The notes beneath the pieces are model-generated. The model was not told the DNA's origin, did not search any database, and was given only the letters and a program-made list of their open reading frames with translations. From Sediminitomix flava (GTDB taxonomy: Bacteria > Bacteroidota > Bacteroidia > Cytophagales > Flammeovirgaceae): DNA of 64,000 nt. The translations under genes were made by a program, and so were the position numbers. Position 1 is the first letter of the stretch; each line of letters begins with the position of its first letter. The stretch lies in the NCBI RefSeq assembly GCF_003149185.1, contig NZ_QGDO01000001.1, forward strand, positions 1,116,001 to 1,180,000. Direction: 5' to 3'. Below are positions 53,742 through 63,117 of the stretch, in pieces.

Positions 53742-54737
53742 TTACCTAAAGTCTTGAATCAGCATTTTGAAATCTTTCGGGGGAACTCCATGATACTTTT
53801 TGAAGGATGATGAAAAATGACTCAAACTAGAATAGCCCAACTGATCAGCTATTTCTGAGAAATTGAATGTAGAATTTTGGAGTAATCGCAATGCTTCTTC
53901 CTGTCTATACACATTCAAATACCCAAACACAGTCAATCCAAATACTTGTTTAAAAAGACGCTGAAGTTTTCTGATGTTCATTCCCGATTCTTTCGAAAGC
54001 GCCTCTATGGTTGGAGGATTGTCTACGGATTGTTCTAGAATCGATTTCACTTTAAAAAGAGCTTCCATCGTTTCGGAGTCTACCAATTGTATTCCTTTTT
54101 CAATTAATACTCTTTCATAAAATAGTTTACCCGCTTTTACAAAGAGATCCAAAGCAATTCCTTTTACCTCATAAAAAAACAAATACGGTCTTTCTGAAAG
54201 TAATTGTTGAATCTGTAAAACTCTTTTTTTCAAAGGCGCTCTAAGCTGTTCAAAAAATAAGACTAGTTCTTGTTCATTAAAATAACTCTGCAAAAGCTCG
54301 GCGGCTTCGCTTGGGTATGCTTCCTTCAGAATTTTTTGTGTAAACTGAAAAACCATCCAATTGGCTTTTCCTTGAGGGATAATATAAGTTTCTTTTTGCT
54401 TTCCTAAAATCAGACCTATACCCGAGTTATACGATGCCCCATTGATATTTATGTCACGATTTGATTCTAATTCAAGTAAAAAGTTAATCCGAATCGCATC
54501 TCTATTTTCATTTTCAGAACGTCTTAGAATAGCGGTTTCTTTAAATTCTGTTTCATAAAAACTGACTGAAACTTCATCTGAAATTGAGGTACTAAAAATT
54601 TTGCCTTTCAAAAGCTCATTATCAAAATGCAATTCATTCTTGCAGTATGTACCTCCAAGTACTTGTTTATATTTCTCAACATCATCTATTAATCCGTCTT
54701 CTGGTAGTTCTAATATTGGATATTGAGTCTCTTTCAT
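53742..54737 (-). CDS. AraC-family transcriptional regulator 2
   Basis: A 331-aa paralogue of the regulator at 39101-40099, alignable from E-L-P-E-D-G-L-I-D-D-V-E-K-Y near its start. The DNA-binding domain covers about residues 230-328: T-I-E-A-L-S-K-E-S-G-M-N-I-R-K-L-Q-R-L-F for the first helix-turn-helix, and F-S-E-I-A-D-Q-L-G-Y-S-S-L-S-H-F for the second. The N-terminal ligand region differs considerably, so the two may sense different signals. It is upstream of and codirectional with sulfatase 2. A divergent plus-strand gene of unknown function starts 182 bases away. Confidence 0.9.
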   Translation of the reverse strand: MKETQYPILELPEDGLIDDVEKYKQVLGGTYCKNELHFDNELLKGKIFSTSISDEVSVSFYETEFKETAILRRSENENRDAIRINFLLELESNRDININGASYNSGIGLILGKQKETYIIPQGKANWMVFQFTQKILKEAYPSEAAELLQSYFNEQELVLFFEQLRAPLKKRVLQIQQLLSERPYLFFYEVKGIALDLFVKAGKLFYERVLIEKGIQLVDSETMEALFKVKSILEQSVDNPPTIEALSKESGMNIRKLQRLFKQVFGLTVFGYLNVYRQEEALRLLQNSTFNFSEIADQLGYSSLSHFSSSFKKYHGVPPKDFKMLIQDFR

Positions 54738-54919
54738 CTTGTCAAAATCAAGTAAATTTCAATTTATTTATCTGCTTTCAAGTACGTGTAAAGTCCAAAT
54801 AGAGAGTATCAGGCCACTTTACTTTTTGTTAATGTATCCTTTCATTCATCCGTATTCTAACCAATTTTCTATTCCTTCGCTTCACAATAACAAACAAAAA
54901 TTCAGACAATCAGATTTAC

Positions 54920-55693
54920 ATGTTAATCGCATTCCTTACTTTTTGGATCAGCTCTTTGATAGCACCAAAAACATTTCCACCCATCGAATTCAAAAGTATT
55001 TCTAAGAGTTTTCAGAAAAATATAGCTGATCGAGAAAAGATACTCACCGCCGATAGTCTACTTATAGATTATGAAAATTTTTGGCTGCAGTCTACTAAAA
55101 AAAGTGATCTTCAGATTCAACAAATTATCGAATCTAACCAAGATATTTTTATCAGTGAAGAAGAGCTAGAAAAACACTTTGATCTAATTGATTCGGAATT
55201 TGAAGCAAGGAAAACAAAACGCATTGAGAATCATCTACAGCTCCTTCAAATCTTAGATGAAGACGAATGGTCTGCCATTAGCGAAGAATTATTAACTTAT
55301 TCTCCAAAGGGATTAAAAAGATTAGATAAATATATTTCAGGTCAGCAAAGTACGATAGATCAAAAAACGAAAAAGCTCAATGCTACTGTTGAAAAACTAG
55401 TCGAAAATCAGTCTCATAAGGAAGAAATCCTTAAATATATTTCTCGTTTTAACCGCACGACAAAACGCTTAATTGCAATGCAAAAACTGACCGATGAGCA
55501 ATTGGCTACTTATAAAAAATATGATGTAACCAAGGAAGAATTAATGTCATTGGATACAGATTATACTACGGCTTTACAACATTCGGAATATACTTTCCTA
55601 AAATTGAGATGGGTCATTTCTACAAAATGTCCTCCAGATACATGGCAAAAGATTACTCAAGAAATCTCTAAACTTCTTGAAAGTAGTCTATAA
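54920..55693 (+). CDS. Hypothetical protein, helical, with N-terminal hydrophobic segment
   Basis: I do not recognise this 257-aa protein. A short hydrophobic stretch (A-F-L-T-F-W-I-S-S-L-I-A) at residues 4-15 may be a signal or a weak membrane anchor. The rest is almost wholly charged and helical, with long Lys/Glu/Gln-rich runs (about residues 75-200) that look like coiled coil, e.g. L-D-K-Y-I-S-G-Q-Q-S-T-I-D-Q-K-T-K-K-L. A periplasmic helical protein is the simplest reading. It is divergent from the AraC 2 gene and is closed by a strong terminator. Confidence 0.55.
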   Translation: MLIAFLTFWISSLIAPKTFPPIEFKSISKSFQKNIADREKILTADSLLIDYENFWLQSTKKSDLQIQQIIESNQDIFISEEELEKHFDLIDSEFEARKTKRIENHLQLLQILDEDEWSAISEELLTYSPKGLKRLDKYISGQQSTIDQKTKKLNATVEKLVENQSHKEEILKYISRFNRTTKRLIAMQKLTDEQLATYKKYDVTKEELMSLDTDYTTALQHSEYTFLKLRWVISTKCPPDTWQKITQEISKLLESSL

Positions 55694-55712
55694 GCTATTT
55701 GAAATCTATATG

Positions 55713-55754
55713 AAAAGGCATCGAATATTCTAATGATAATCGATGCCTTTTTTA
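55713..55754 (+). terminator. Terminator after the helical hypothetical gene
   Basis: The 12-bp perfect stem AAAAGGCATCGA (55713-55724) / TCGATGCCTTTT (55740-55751) continues into T. Confidence 0.88.
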
Positions 55755-55872
55755 ATTATCTAACACTCATTTTGAATCTATAAATACTAAAAATCAACAA
55801 ACTACTATTTCCAAATATTAAGACTGAAGCGATAACAATAGTTAAAGTTGTACGTCTAACACCTTCCGATGA

Positions 55873-55902
55873 TTGCGTCTTAATTTTTTCATCTTACTTT
55901 TG
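55873..55902 (+). promoter_or_regulatory. Promoter of the MATE gene
   Basis: TTG (55873-55875) and TACTTTTG (55895-55902) with a 19-base spacer match the Bacteroidota consensus. The leader would be about 110 bases. Confidence 0.65.
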
Positions 55903-56019
55903 CCGCACCAAAATCTGAAACACACCAAAAACCACTATTTATCAGTGTTTTACGATTTTTATTTTAGTTCATTTTTAGCCCTAATTTTTGATTAAAAAAA
56001 TCAATTAATAATTATAGAA

Positions 56020-57450
56020 ATGTCAACAGGTTCAGTAAAAATACCTAAAGCTAATCTGGATAGTAAAAGTACTTTCAGAAAGCAGTTTTACCGTTTTGCT
56101 TTACCATCGGCATTAGGAATGCTGGTCAACTCTCTTTACGTAGTAGCAGATGGAATCTTCATTGCCAGAGGAATTGGTACGGAAGCAATTGCAGCTATTA
56201 ATGTAGGATATCCTGTGATTAACCTTCTAGCTGCTATGGGTCTCATGTTTGGAGTAGGCGGAGCAACATTTGTAGCCCTAAATCCTGATGATCAAATCAA
56301 GAAAAATAGAATTTTCACCTATACGCTACTGCTAAACCTTGTCGTATATAGTGTTATAAGTGGTATAGTCTTTTTGTTTCCAGACCAAATTATGTATGCA
56401 TTTGGTGCAACAGACCGACTACTTCCACTAGTAAAGGATTACTTGTATCCATGTTTACTTGCTGCATTTTTTCTGATGATTTCATTTTCATTAAATGCTT
56501 TCGTGAGAAATGATAATGCACCTAAAAAAGCCATGTATTCACTGATCATAGGTGCTGTTACCAACGTAATTCTGGACTATATCTTTATTTTCAAGCTACA
56601 TATGGGAATTGAGGGAGGTGCTTTTGCCACTGCAATTGCTCAAGTGGTTTCAGCATTGTATTTAGCGAGTCATTTCTTCAATTCATCTTTCAAATTGGAT
56701 TTGAAAATCAAGCAAATTGACTGGGACTCTATTTACAAAATCAGTAGTCTAGGTTTCTCATCTTTTATCCTAGAAGCTGCTGTAATGGTAATTACAGTTC
56801 TGGTCAATTTAGCACTCATTAAATCTGAAGGTGAAACAGGTGTTGCTGCATTTGGAATTATTGCTTACATATTTGTGATTCCTCGTATGTTTTTCATTGG
56901 GCTTGCTCAAGGAATTCAACCACTTGTGAGTAATTATTTTGGTCAAAAAGAATATAAAAGTGTTATCGAGGTATATCGTTTCGGCCAGAAAGTGGCTCTA
57001 ACTCTCACACTTGTGGTTCTTCTACTGACATTCTTATATGCAGAATACATTGTAAGTGTCTTCACAGGAGAAGAGGCTATCATTCCTTACACTGCCAATG
57101 GACTGTTTTTGTACACTAGTGCAGTTGTTTTTGTAGGAGCCAATTTTATGAATATCTCATATCTACAAGCTATGAACAGAGCTAATTTGGCTAATACCAT
57201 TTCAATTTGCAGAGGAATTGTATTTATGGCAATCAGTATTTCTGTACTTCCTAAGTTTTGGGGAGTAAACGGAATTTGGTTGGCACTTCCACTCGCTGAT
57301 GTACTCACATTCTTACTGACCATTACCTTATTTAAAGCATTAAAAATTAATGATAAGCTCGTTCAACCAATCGTTGAAGCAGCGAGTATTCATATTCCTC
57401 AGACTGATCTTGAGCCAATCCAAATCCCGAGACCGTCTAGAGCATCATAG
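56020..57450 (+). CDS. MATE-family multidrug/cation exporter
   Basis: A 476-aa inner-membrane protein with twelve hydrophobic helices in two related halves of six. It shows the MATE opening F-Y-R-F-A-L-P-S-A-L-G-M-L-V-N-S-L-Y-V-V-A-D and continues G-I-G-T-E-A-I-A-A-I-N-V-G-Y-P. In the second half G-L-A-Q-G-I-Q-P-L-V-S-N-Y-F-G marks the start of the corresponding block. MATE proteins expel cationic compounds in exchange for Na+ or H+. It stands alone with its own promoter and a bidirectional terminator. The exported compound is not known. Confidence 0.93.
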   Translation: MSTGSVKIPKANLDSKSTFRKQFYRFALPSALGMLVNSLYVVADGIFIARGIGTEAIAAINVGYPVINLLAAMGLMFGVGGATFVALNPDDQIKKNRIFTYTLLLNLVVYSVISGIVFLFPDQIMYAFGATDRLLPLVKDYLYPCLLAAFFLMISFSLNAFVRNDNAPKKAMYSLIIGAVTNVILDYIFIFKLHMGIEGGAFATAIAQVVSALYLASHFFNSSFKLDLKIKQIDWDSIYKISSLGFSSFILEAAVMVITVLVNLALIKSEGETGVAAFGIIAYIFVIPRMFFIGLAQGIQPLVSNYFGQKEYKSVIEVYRFGQKVALTLTLVVLLLTFLYAEYIVSVFTGEEAIIPYTANGLFLYTSAVVFVGANFMNISYLQAMNRANLANTISICRGIVFMAISISVLPKFWGVNGIWLALPLADVLTFLLTITLFKALKINDKLVQPIVEAASIHIPQTDLEPIQIPRPSRAS

Positions 57451-57492
57451 AATTTTCTAAGTTTCCTTTTTATATCTTTCTATCCTGATTCA

Positions 57493-57530
57493 ATAAAAAA
57501 GAGACGTGCTTTTGCACGTCTCTCACTTTT
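57493..57530. terminator. Bidirectional terminator between the MATE and CapA-like genes
   Basis: The 10-bp perfect stem AGAGACGTGC (57500-57509) / GCACGTCTCT (57514-57523) has a TTTT loop, with a T tract on the minus side and CACTTTTT on the plus side. Confidence 0.9.
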
Positions 57531-57545
57531 TAAAGGCTTTTTATC

Positions 57546-58595
57546 TTATTGCTGAATCAAACGGAATGTTCCATCATCTTGAAACTCCAAAGGTACTTCT
57601 GGGAAATCAGTCGCTGTAAGAGCTTTGATTTCTTTAAGTGCTCTATTGCTTGGGTCAATCTTAGGAATTCCTTCTCCAATCTGACGAGTAGAAATGACTT
57701 TTCCTTCTATAAATTTTCCTTCAGGAGTTACTTCCAATTTTATGATAGGTGCTATTCCTTTGCTTCCCGATAGGTTAAACCTTCCGTAAGTACAGAAATT
57801 CCCTAAACTATAAGCTATAAATCTATCTTTATAAACGTCTACACCTCTAGTAACATGAGGTCCATGTCCAAATACAATATCTGCTCCTGCATCAATCATT
57901 CGATGAGAAAATTCGTAGACATTACCTCTATTCTCTCCTAAAAAGATTTCCCTTTTCTTCGTTACATGTTGGTATTTACTCCCTTCTGCTCCTCCATGAA
58001 AAGAGACGATAACAATATCAGCTTCTGCTGCTAATTCTTTTACAATTTGCTCCGCCCTCGCTTCTTGATTAATACTTACTGTTCCTGTATTGGGTGAAAA
58101 AGCAGCAAAACCATAACGAATTCCATCAAATTCAAAGAATGTTTTAGGATATTCCAACAAACCTGCAAAATATAAATCCTCTCCTTTCAATGCGTTTGCT
58201 GTACGTTGCTTTCCTGTACGTCCAAAATCATTCACATGATTGTTGGCTACGCTCATCACATCAAAACCACTTTCTGTCAAATACTTCACATACCTTTCAG
58301 GCATTTTGAAAGCATAACAATTCTTCGGGTTGCTACAATTCTTGATTTCACCTTCTTCATCACAGAATGTTCCTTCCAAGTTTCCAAAAGTGATATCAGC
58401 ATCTTTCAAATATGGCTGAACATCTTTCATGATATCTTTTCCATCGTTTGGCGGTAGATATGACTCATCGGGATAATAAGTACCCATCATGATATCTCCA
58501 ACCCCTACAATTTTTATGGTTTGCGTACTTTCTTGTGCTTTCACACCAAATGAAACCGCCATTAAAAGAATATTCCAAAGAATGATGTTCTTCAT
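57546..58595 (-). CDS. CapA-family exported metallophosphoesterase-like protein
   Basis: A 349-aa exported protein with a signal peptide at residues 1-20 (ending V-K-A-Q). The calcineurin-like CapA/PgsA domain shows V-G-V-G-D-I-M-M-G, I-T-F-G-N-L-E-G-T-F, M-S-V-A-N-N-H-V-N-D-F-G, S-F-H-G-G-A-E and F-G-H-G-P-H-V-T-R-G, which carry the usual metal ligands. CapA is needed for poly-gamma-glutamate export in Bacillus, but most Bacteroidota copies stand without capB and capC, as here, so that polymer is not implied. A Cys-containing insert (residues 80-95) sits after the second motif. Confidence 0.88.
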   Translation of the reverse strand: MKNIILWNILLMAVSFGVKAQESTQTIKIVGVGDIMMGTYYPDESYLPPNDGKDIMKDVQPYLKDADITFGNLEGTFCDEEGEIKNCSNPKNCYAFKMPERYVKYLTESGFDVMSVANNHVNDFGRTGKQRTANALKGEDLYFAGLLEYPKTFFEFDGIRYGFAAFSPNTGTVSINQEARAEQIVKELAAEADIVIVSFHGGAEGSKYQHVTKKREIFLGENRGNVYEFSHRMIDAGADIVFGHGPHVTRGVDVYKDRFIAYSLGNFCTYGRFNLSGSKGIAPIIKLEVTPEGKFIEGKVISTRQIGEGIPKIDPSNRALKEIKALTATDFPEVPLEFQDDGTFRLIQQ

Positions 58596-58679
58596 AAATA
58601 ATATGCCTTGATAAACTCAGTTGATATTCGACGAAGATAAGGAAGAAGATCGTAAACTGACAAAATTGACTACAGATGT

Positions 58680-58718
58680 AAAAGAAAAAGCCACCATTTT
58701 CTAAGAAATAGTGGCTTT
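58680..58718 (-). terminator. Terminator of the M43 protease gene
   Basis: AAAGCCAC (58687-58694) pairs with GTGGCTTT (58711-58718), with inner ATTT/AAAT pairing. T-rich sequence follows on the minus strand. Confidence 0.75.
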
Positions 58719-58740
58719 CGTCAAACTCAATTCAAAAGAG

Positions 58741-60402
58741 CTACTGTAAGACAATACGTTTTACTTGGCTATTTTCTGAGAGCGTTTTAAGTAGGTAAAT
58801 TCCTTTTGGAAGATGCTCTAAATTTAGAGAAACTGTCTCTGAATTAGGAAGAACACTTTTTTCTAACACTAATTGTCCTTTGGTATTATAAAGAGCAAAA
58901 TGGAATTCTTTCCCAATACAAATCACACTTCCACTTAAAGATACTGTTCCTGTACTTGGGTTCGGACCGATAATTAACTCTAGACTAGGTGTATAAAAAT
59001 CATCTGAAGAAGTAATCGGACTTCCTGTAGCATCTATACTTATTGATGGCTTTGAATACCCAGATGTGTTTACCGCAAATACTTGATAATAATATTCTTC
59101 TGCTCTTTCTAAAAAATCTGAATCTACAAACACACCTTCTGCTCTATCCATAAAAGTAAGATACCTCACTTCTTCAGTATTAAATCTTTTTCTTACCACT
59201 AGATAACCTGTATCCTCATCTGTCTCTCCATTATTTGACCATAGAATTGTACGCTCATTTCGCTCATCCACTCGAACCTCCAATGAAATATCAGCCAATG
59301 GCACACCCTTACCTAATGTTTTACGCCTAGGACTATTTTCTAAGACGGTAAACATTCGCTCTTTTTGGTCTAGCGTAAACATACTCATACATACGTCTAA
59401 AGAATAATCCATGAAATTCATGAACATATCTGGCAAATCATCATCATCACAACGGTCTGGACCTGGAAATGCACAAGGTGAACCGATATCCAAATTTGAA
59501 GACGATTGAGAAGGCGTATCTTCACAAAAATCATCATTTTCTGGCTCACAATTTGAGTTATCACTATACCCCCAAATATGATGCAAACCTAGATAATGTC
59601 CTACTTCATGTGAAGCGGTATGACCGTATTCAAAATCTTCATACAAATCAAATCTGTCTCCGTATGAAGTGAAGTTTGAGCCCAGTGCTAGATAACTCAT
59701 TACTAAGCCATCTCGAAATTGACTTCCAAAAACATGGTTTACATTATCAATATCGTCAATTGATGTACCTGTCGGGTAAAAAGCATAACCCAAATCTGAG
59801 TTGTTGAATCGAGCGACAAATACATTCAAGTACTTTTCAGTATCCCAAATTATTTGAGGAATCAAGACTTGATCTAAAGAATTAAAAGACCAACTACTCT
59901 GATCACTCAAAACCCTATTGATACCTAATTCATCTAAAGGATTACCGTTCGGGTCAAAAGCGGCAGGAACAAATTCAATCGGAATAGTCGTGGCTACGTC
60001 CTTGAAAACATCGGGTATATTTTCAGCCTCTGCAGTTCTCAAATGAAAATCTTCATTCATTGCTTCCAGCTGAGAATAAACTTGATCATCCCTTATATTC
60101 GTACCAATTCCTTCTACTTCTCCATTATGGATAATATGAAATATTACTTGTAATCGGAGTGGATTACTTGACGTAATTGATTCTGATTGTGTCCTAAAAG
60201 AACTCCTAACAGCAATTTTATTTACTGTTACCCACCTGTCAAAAAAAGACATACTTTTCATATGAAAGTCCGCTCTTTTCGCTAAATCTCTTTCATAGGT
60301 CACACAACGATGATCGGCATGTTGAGCTTCAGCTAAAAAAGAAATTGAAAAAAGAGTATAACCCCATAAAAGAGTTAGTAAAAAACTACTTGAGATTTTC
60401 AT
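58741..60402 (-). CDS. Secreted M43-type (pappalysin-like) metalloprotease with T9SS sorting domain
   Basis: A 553-aa exported protease. Signal peptide at residues 1-26 (M-K-I-S-S-S-F-L-L-T-L-L). The catalytic domain has H-E-V-G-H-Y-L-G-L-H-H near residues 264-274 and the Met-turn F-M-D-Y-S-L-D-V-C-M-S. Cys pairs between them fit the pappalysin family. A fibronectin III-like segment follows (about 370-465), then the type IX sorting domain starting I-I-G-P-N-P-S-T-G and ending Y-L-L-K-T-L. It is thus exported through the outer membrane by the gliding-linked type IX system and either anchored or released. I start at MKISSSFL; the 27 upstream codons overlap the end of the ArsS-like gene. Peptides from host or environmental protein are likely substrates. 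Confidence 0.9.
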   Translation of the reverse strand: MKISSSFLLTLLWGYTLFSISFLAEAQHADHRCVTYERDLAKRADFHMKSMSFFDRWVTVNKIAVRSSFRTQSESITSSNPLRLQVIFHIIHNGEVEGIGTNIRDDQVYSQLEAMNEDFHLRTAEAENIPDVFKDVATTIPIEFVPAAFDPNGNPLDELGINRVLSDQSSWSFNSLDQVLIPQIIWDTEKYLNVFVARFNNSDLGYAFYPTGTSIDDIDNVNHVFGSQFRDGLVMSYLALGSNFTSYGDRFDLYEDFEYGHTASHEVGHYLGLHHIWGYSDNSNCEPENDDFCEDTPSQSSSNLDIGSPCAFPGPDRCDDDDLPDMFMNFMDYSLDVCMSMFTLDQKERMFTVLENSPRRKTLGKGVPLADISLEVRVDERNERTILWSNNGETDEDTGYLVVRKRFNTEEVRYLTFMDRAEGVFVDSDFLERAEEYYYQVFAVNTSGYSKPSISIDATGSPITSSDDFYTPSLELIIGPNPSTGTVSLSGSVICIGKEFHFALYNTKGQLVLEKSVLPNSETVSLNLEHLPKGIYLLKTLSENSQVKRIVLQ

Positions 60403-60428
60403 TGTAAGTTGTGATGAGTATTTAAATT

Positions 60429-61487
60429 TTATACGATTGTACCTTGACAACTTGAGCCTGCTCCAGCAGTACAACCAAAACAATGACGATTCACTTGAAT
60501 CGTTCTTTGTGTTAATTTGTCTACAGAAAAATCTTTGATGTGCTCTGGTGCTTTTTCACTGACTTTCATTTCCAACATCTGATTGAAATCACAATCGTAT
60601 AGATAGCCATCCCAACTCACCGATATCGTGTTTTTACACATCACACCATTTACGGCTGCAGGATTGAAAGCCTCAATCAATGTATTCAGATATTCTTCAT
60701 ACTTATTTTTCTGTATCAAGAAATCTAAGAAACGACTAATCGGAAGGTTGGTGATTGTAAATAATTGATTAAAACTGATTCCAAAGTTTTCCATCAATTC
60801 TCTTTTATAATCCCTTTCCAAGCCTTCTTGTGAACCTGGTAAAGAAGCACCTCCTGGGTTATACACCAAATGCAATTCAAAATCAGAACCTTCCTTTCCA
60901 TACCCCAAAGCATTCAAGGTTTTTAAAGCATCTATTGATCTTTTGAAAACACCATCGCCACGTTGCTTATCTGTATTTGACTCTGTGTAACAAGGTAATG
61001 AGGATATAACTGTCACCCCCATTTCTTTAAAGAAGCTCGGATAAGTTTTGTACTTATTATTCGCATTTAAAATTGTCAAATTACTTCTGACAATAACTTC
61101 CTTACCCAATTTTCGGATTTCCTCTACAAACCATAAAAAGTGAGGGTTCATTTCTGGAGCACCACCAGTCAAGTCTACTGTCTGAATGGTTGAGTCCTTC
61201 AAAGCTGCCAAACAAAACTCCATCGTTTCTTTGGTCATAATTTCCTCACGATCAGGTCCTGCATCAACATGACAATGTTCGCAAACCTGATTACACATTT
61301 TTCCCAAGTTGATTTGAAGAATTTCTATTTCTCCACTTAGAAAATCTGAATGTCCATGTGTTTTTAGTGTTTCAGAAAAAAAAGGAAGTGCTTTTTCCTG
61401 AAAATTGATATCTGCTGAAAGTAATTCTTTTTGGTATTCTGTTTTTGCTAAGATATGCGCTCTTGATTGCAATGATTTGACGGTCAT
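60429..61487 (-). CDS. ArsS-type radical SAM protein (arsenosugar-biosynthesis family)
   Basis: A 352-aa cytoplasmic enzyme. The radical SAM cluster motif C-N-Q-V-C-E-H-C (about residues 63-70) is followed by H-V-D-A-G-P-D-R, and D-L-T-G-G-A-P-E-M forms the SAM-binding strand. The C-terminal DUF3641 half has L-V-Y-N-P-G-G-A-S-L-P and ends in C-F-G-C-T-A-G-A-G-S-S-C, as in ArsS proteins, which attach the 5'-deoxyadenosyl group of SAM to dimethylarsenite. No arsM gene is in the window. Family naming is secure, but the arsenic role is by family only. It precedes the M43 protease gene by 26 bases and is divergent from pyrH. Confidence 0.88.
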   Translation of the reverse strand: MTVKSLQSRAHILAKTEYQKELLSADINFQEKALPFFSETLKTHGHSDFLSGEIEILQINLGKMCNQVCEHCHVDAGPDREEIMTKETMEFCLAALKDSTIQTVDLTGGAPEMNPHFLWFVEEIRKLGKEVIVRSNLTILNANNKYKTYPSFFKEMGVTVISSLPCYTESNTDKQRGDGVFKRSIDALKTLNALGYGKEGSDFELHLVYNPGGASLPGSQEGLERDYKRELMENFGISFNQLFTITNLPISRFLDFLIQKNKYEEYLNTLIEAFNPAAVNGVMCKNTISVSWDGYLYDCDFNQMLEMKVSEKAPEHIKDFSVDKLTQRTIQVNRHCFGCTAGAGSSCQGTIV

Positions 61488-61708
61488 TTCCTCAATTGAT
61501 TAGTTGGTTAGTATAAAGTTCTGTAAAAGCCAATAGCTCATAGGCATACTTCGGAAGTTCAAAATTTATGTATTGTAAATAGATAAATATGAGGACTCAA
61601 ATGTTTCTTAGAAAAGTACCGAAGAATGCCGCTTTTTACAAAATACAGAAAATGGCTGAATTTCCACTCATTTTCTTGTTTCAAATCTGAAGAAATGGCA
61701 TTTCTTCT

Positions 61709-61716
61709 TATATTTG
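61709..61716 (+). promoter_or_regulatory. Putative pyrH -7 element
   Basis: TATATTTG fits TAnnTTTG and ends 22 bases before the chosen ATG. No TTG lies at the normal spacing, so the -33 half is not supported. Confidence 0.4.
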
Positions 61717-61738
61717 CGAAACTTCAATAGTGAACCAG

Positions 61739-62443
61739 ATGAAATACAAAAGAATCCTTCTAAAGTTAAGCGGAGAAGCTTTAATGGGCGAGCAGCAATT
61801 CGGTATCGACCCGAGCAGATTACAACAATATGCAACGGAGATTAAGAAAGCTGTAGATCAGGGATTGGAGATAGCAATTGTAATTGGTGGTGGTAACATT
61901 TTCAGAGGTATCCAAGCCGAAAGCTCTGGTATTGACAGAGTACAAGGAGACCACATGGGAATGTTGGCAACATTGATCAACGGGATGGCCTTGCAAAGTG
62001 CCTTAGAGAAAAACGGCATGTACACTCGTTTGATGTCAGGTATCTCAGTAGACCAAGTTTGTGAACCTTACATCCGTCGTAGAGCTGTCAGACACCTTGA
62101 AAAAGGGCGTATTGTTATTTTTGGTGCGGGTACTGGTAACCCATATTTCACTACCGACTCTGCGGCTAGTTTAAGAGCAATTGAAATTGATGCCGACGTA
62201 GTATTGAAAGGTACTCGTGTAGACGGTATTTATACTGCCGATCCAGAGAAGGATCCTACAGCAGAGAAAATTGACAAGATTAGCTTTGACGAAGTATTGG
62301 CAAAACGTTTCAAGGTTATGGACTTGACCGCCTTTACTCTTTGTCGTGAAAACAAGCTTCCAATCGTTATTTTTGACATGAACAAGCCTGACAACCTAAA
62401 TAACCTTATCAAAGGTGAAGGCGTTGGTACTTTAGTTTCTTAA
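61739..62443 (+). CDS. pyrH: Uridylate kinase (UMP kinase)
   Basis: PyrH phosphorylates UMP to UDP. The 234-aa protein has the amino-acid-kinase opening [15 protein letters not shown], the glycine loop [11 protein letters not shown], and the nucleotide region [28 protein letters not shown] follows later. The ATG at 61739 matches the family N-terminus; a GTG three codons earlier would start almost at the predicted transcription start. frr follows after 88 bases, the near-universal pairing, though tsf and rpsB are not upstream here. Confidence 0.97.
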   Translation: MKYKRILLKLSGEALMGEQQFGIDPSRLQQYATEIKKAVDQGLEIAIVIGGGNIFRGIQAESSGIDRVQGDHMGMLATLINGMALQSALEKNGMYTRLMSGISVDQVCEPYIRRRAVRHLEKGRIVIFGAGTGNPYFTTDSAASLRAIEIDADVVLKGTRVDGIYTADPEKDPTAEKIDKISFDEVLAKRFKVMDLTAFTLCRENKLPIVIFDMNKPDNLNNLIKGEGVGTLVS

Positions 62444-62531
62444 TTCTTAGAATCATTGTACATTTGGGCGATTCAAGATCACACCAGTATATTTTAGATA
62501 CTAGATTTTTATTTTCAACCTTTTAGAAATA

Positions 62532-63095
62532 ATGGAAGAAGAAATTCAATTATATTTGTCAGACGCTGAAGAAAGCATGGAAAAAGCCATTTCACACACA
62601 AAAAGTGAATTGGTTAAAATCAGAGCAGGAAAAGCTTCTCCTGCAATGTTGGACGGTATCACAGTAGATTACTACGGTACACCTTCTCCGATTGGAAACG
62701 TTGCTTCAGTGAACACTCCAGACGCTCGTACGATTATAGTTAAGCCTTGGGAAAAGCCAATGGTAGCTATCATCGACAAAGCGATCCGTGATTCTGACCT
62801 AGGTATCAATCCTCAAAACGATGGTGAGCAAATCATCCTTAGCGTTCCTCCATTAACAGAAGAGCGTCGTAGAGACTTGATGAAAAAGGTGAAAGAAGAA
62901 ACTGAAAACGGTAAAATTTCAGTAAGAAACGTACGTAAAGACGCGAACTCGAACTTGAAGAAATTGTTGAAAGAAGGTGCTTCTGAAGATGCTGTAAAAG
63001 GTGCTGAAGACGAAGTACAAGAGTTGACAAACAAGTTCGTTAAAGTTATTGACGATCTTTATGCTAAAAAAGAAGTAGAAGTAATGACTGTATAA
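62532..63095 (+). CDS. frr: Ribosome recycling factor
   Basis: This factor splits post-termination ribosomes with EF-G. The 187-aa protein has the expected order: an N-terminal helix (D-A-E-E-S-M-E-K-A-I), I-R-A-G-K-A-S-P-A-M-L-D, the beta domain with Y-Y-G-T-P-S-P-I, and I-I-V-K-P-W-E-K. L-S-V-P-P-L-T-E-E-R-R-R and I-S-V-R-N-V-R-K-D-A-N follow on the long helices. It is cotranscribed with pyrH and closed by a terminator. Confidence 0.98.
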   Translation: MEEEIQLYLSDAEESMEKAISHTKSELVKIRAGKASPAMLDGITVDYYGTPSPIGNVASVNTPDARTIIVKPWEKPMVAIIDKAIRDSDLGINPQNDGEQIILSVPPLTEERRRDLMKKVKEETENGKISVRNVRKDANSNLKKLLKEGASEDAVKGAEDEVQELTNKFVKVIDDLYAKKEVEVMTV

Positions 63096-63117
63096 GCAGC
63101 CTTTACTTTTCTTATAC

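Larger units (their letters stand above)
55694..56019. other. Intergenic region ahead of the MATE gene
   Basis: These 326 bases hold a terminator (55713-55754), then about 110 AT-rich bases without visible features, then the MATE promoter (55873-55902) and a leader of about 110 bases. No gene was seen. Confidence 0.55.

Noticed and set aside
37346-54737. A classic polysaccharide utilisation locus
   Set aside because: There is a SusC/SusD pair and sulfatases, but no glycoside hydrolase, polysaccharide lyase, carbohydrate esterase or hybrid two-component sensor in the region.
60403-60483. N-terminal extension of the M43 protease by 27 residues
   Set aside because: It overlaps the end of the ArsS-like gene and would place a basic, non-signal stretch before a clear signal peptide.
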